Assembly: GCA_035582835.1 (NCBI GenBank)
Contig: JAYKAV010002790.1
Span: 530,571-594,570, forward strand
Origin: Phoebastria nigripes
Lineage: Eukaryota; Chordata; Aves; Procellariiformes; Diomedeidae
Length of the DNA: 64,000 nt
Direction of reading: 5' to 3'
In this document: positions 61,601 to 64,000 of the stretch, one piece after another
Layout: the number at the start of each line of letters is the position of its first letter
How positions within the stretch are numbered: position 1 is the stretch's first letter
Notes under the pieces: model-generated
Seen by the model: only the letters and a program-made list of their open reading frames with translations
Database searches by the model: none
What the model was told of the DNA's origin: nothing
Made by a program: the position numbers and the translations under genes

Positions 61601-63983
61601 ACCAAGAAAGAAGATGAAGTAAAATTGGAGCTCGTATTGCTGTGGAGAGGGAGCAGGGGAAGAATTCAAATACACTACTCTTAGTGCTGGTAGTGTGAGC
61701 TCACACTGTGAGCTGTGTCCGATGTATGAATAACATAATGCTCTGGGAGGAAGACCAAGGGGTCTGATTCTCTGTGTATTAACTGAAGGCAAACAAGGGG
61801 ATACCCAAGACATAGTTAAGAGATGGTCCAGGTCTTTGGTGAAGGGTGACAGCATCAAGAGACAGTAGCTATAACTGTGAGTTAGCTCACAGGAAACATT
61901 AAGCACAACGTTCCTTCAGGATGTGCCAGAATAAAGTATGAAGGACTACGAACCACGTGGGGAGGTAGCCAGGATGGAGAAAAGCCAAGAGTACATAACA
62001 TCTGATACAGCTCCTGATGATTATCTGACATCTGGTGGTATAGCAAGCAAATACTTTCGTATCTTTTGTTACCCCGTTACTGGAAAGTTCTCAAATTTTA
62101 TGCAAATCTACACAATAAATTATCTCAGGAAATCTTTTCTGGTTCAAACATTTTCGTAAAACTGAAAGTTTATTAAATCCCTTGGATTTCCAAGTATCAC
62201 ATATACCTTTACATTAGAGCAATAAAAGGAACAGTTGAGGGGCATGAGTATTGAGTAAAACAAGTCTAAGAGAAAAATGCATAAAAATTTGGGGGCAGGG
62301 GAGGTTACATTGTCCTTTGCATAGTTCTCACTCATGTAATACTGTGGCAGTTGAGGTCAGCTGAAGCACTCATACTCACAATTCCACATTCAACCAGGCA
62401 GGAGCTGAAGGAAGAGACCTCCACCAAAGGATCTTCAATCTTGGGATGTGTTTCTCTGTTAATCCAGAGAGCTGGAAGTCACTCACCTCCAGGTCACACT
62501 ATTTTTTACCCACTTGCATGCTTTGTATTATACAAAAGAAATGTTCAGCTTGTTCTGACTGGGGAGGGTGTGATATCTTAACGCTGTTTCAAGTTGTATG
62601 TTTATTTCACAAACACTACACAATGCACATAATTACTTCAGAAATTAATATATTCGGCAGTGGTAGATTACGATCCTTTTCAAAATGTATGAAAAGCAAA
62701 GCAGAATCTTGCTTTTCCCTATTTATGCTCTTCCTTTAATTTGTTTAATTTTGGTATTTTCCAGCATGAAAATACATNAGCACATTTTGCTCCTATTAAA
62801 TTTTAGAATGTTTTACTTCTACTGGGCATGAGTTTCACTGGTTGAACTATCCTACGGTTTTTGGGTAGCAAGAGCTCTGTGGGGAAAGTTTGTTTAAAAA
62901 ACATTCCTGTTTTTTAAGTATTTACTTATTCTATTTATGTTCTTAGAAGAAATATTTCTCTCTGCTTTCACCTTTATGAAAGCTTTTCTTTATTGTTTAA
63001 ACAAAGTTCTCTTTTTTCACTAAATTTAATTTACAGTTTTGATAAAATATGGATTGTCACAAACATTATCATTTTCTGCTTGAAGTGTAAGGCACATTTC
63101 TTTGATCATACTCTCTCTCGCATAAAAATACAGCAGTGTGTATGTGCAACCAACTCTCCACCACAAAGAAAACTACCAAAGGGAAATATTATAATGCTCA
63201 CATAATTCTCCTTAGAGACTGAGAGAAAACAAGCTGCGTATGACAGATGAGAGTTATAATGCTGAATGGAGAACTTGTGTTCACTCAACAGCTACAGTGG
63301 TGATAGTCGTAATAAGAACCTATGCAGAACAGAATAGGGAGACAAGATAAACTTCTTATTTCACTTAATCATTTACTTAAGCCAAAGATACCATGCTTTC
63401 AAAAGATGTGAGGAAGAAAATACTATTCTTCAGCATTATGTGAACAGTTTCATGTACAGGGTTTTTTGGGGCAATGTTTTTTAATGCTTTTATGTTGCAT
63501 TTTGGAAGAGCTGAAGTTTTATCATAGTATAACTCTAATATGCTTTTTTCTGGGAAGACACCTTTTCAATACATTTGTCCACACCTGAAAGCTCCAAAGT
63601 CACAGGCATTATGAATCCAGCTGTTAGAGATATACTTTACCAAATTTATGCTTAAATGAGAATAATTCCTTGAAAATACTATTCAATGGCCTAAGTTCTT
63701 GGATCTAAAAAACTGTGTTTAGTGCAGGATCAGTGAGATGATAGACAAAGGTATGTCAAAGCACCTAATGAAAGATAGAGCAGCCTCACGACTCTTCTAA
63801 GTATGTGGTGACTCCAGGGGATTCCGGAAACACAGTGTGTCTGTGAGTGCCTCCAAACCTGAATGGAGTAGCCAGGAGGAAGTCTGTAGACATGGATATA
63901 GCACCTAATATATGGAGAATTCCTAAATACCTGGTTAAAAATTGAGGAACATGTAAGTGGTGGAAATGTAAGTGACCTAATGT
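55677..63983. other. Gene-free AT-rich sequence
   Basis: No gene, RNA gene or mobile element was recognised over this stretch. It is strongly AT-rich, with a TATATA tract near 58768-58792, a T14 run at 60617-60630 and many ATAATATA-type patches around 60300-60560. Frames are at most 120 codons and unrelated to known proteins. It contains a long N-free run from about 59.2 to 62.7 kb. Confidence 0.5.
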
Positions 63984-64000
63984 CTAGCCTAGCCTAGCCA
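63984..64000. repeat. Start of an AGCCT pentamer array at the window edge
   Basis: The window ends in about three copies of a 5-bp unit (CTAGCCTAGCCTAGCCA). The array may continue beyond the window, so its length cannot be judged. Confidence 0.6.

Noticed and set aside
1..64000. CRISPR arrays, operons, ribosome binding sites, riboswitches
   Set aside because: The repeat content shows a vertebrate nuclear genome; no prokaryotic features are present.

Overview
The window looks like an AT-rich, gene-poor stretch of a bird nuclear genome, either intergenic or deep inside a long intron. The organism call rests on its repeats. There are several CR1 LINE copies whose 3' ends carry the avian-type ATTCTATG octamer tail, and one solo LTR of a kind familiar from bird endogenous retroviruses. 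I recognise no host protein-coding gene, exon, tRNA, rRNA or other RNA gene. Except for the CR1 reverse transcriptase remnants, the open reading frames are short and resemble no family I know.

Layout. 1-19,920 is mostly unique sequence with a (GCT)10 microsatellite (2,489), homopolymer runs, a G-quadruplex motif (8,795), an AT-rich tract (12,769) and two adjacent inverted repeats (15,426-15,516). 19,921-20,020 is a small, old CR1 3' end. 20,994-23,363 is a nested repeat: a plus-strand CR1 copy split by a younger minus-strand CR1 copy (21,291-22,724) that still has about 1.05 kb of uninterrupted reverse transcriptase frame. 28,635-30,442 is a third large, more decayed CR1 on the minus strand. 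36,338-36,909 is a complete solo LTR with a perfect 5-bp target-site duplication and visible promoter and polyadenylation motifs. 39,216-39,457 is a 91-bp tract of only A and C abutting a short CR1 3' end. 44,609-44,863 is an old minus-strand CR1 fragment. 44,864-64,000 is unique AT-rich DNA with small tandem and direct repeats.

The genes do not form a pathway. All recognisable coding capacity belongs to retrotransposons, and every copy is 5'-truncated and inactive. About 74 isolated single N bases are scattered through the window, which fits masked heterozygous sites better than assembly gaps. I found no convincing new biological system. The best-supported observations are the nested CR1 insertion, which allows relative dating and shows clear inactivating lesions, and the intact solo LTR.
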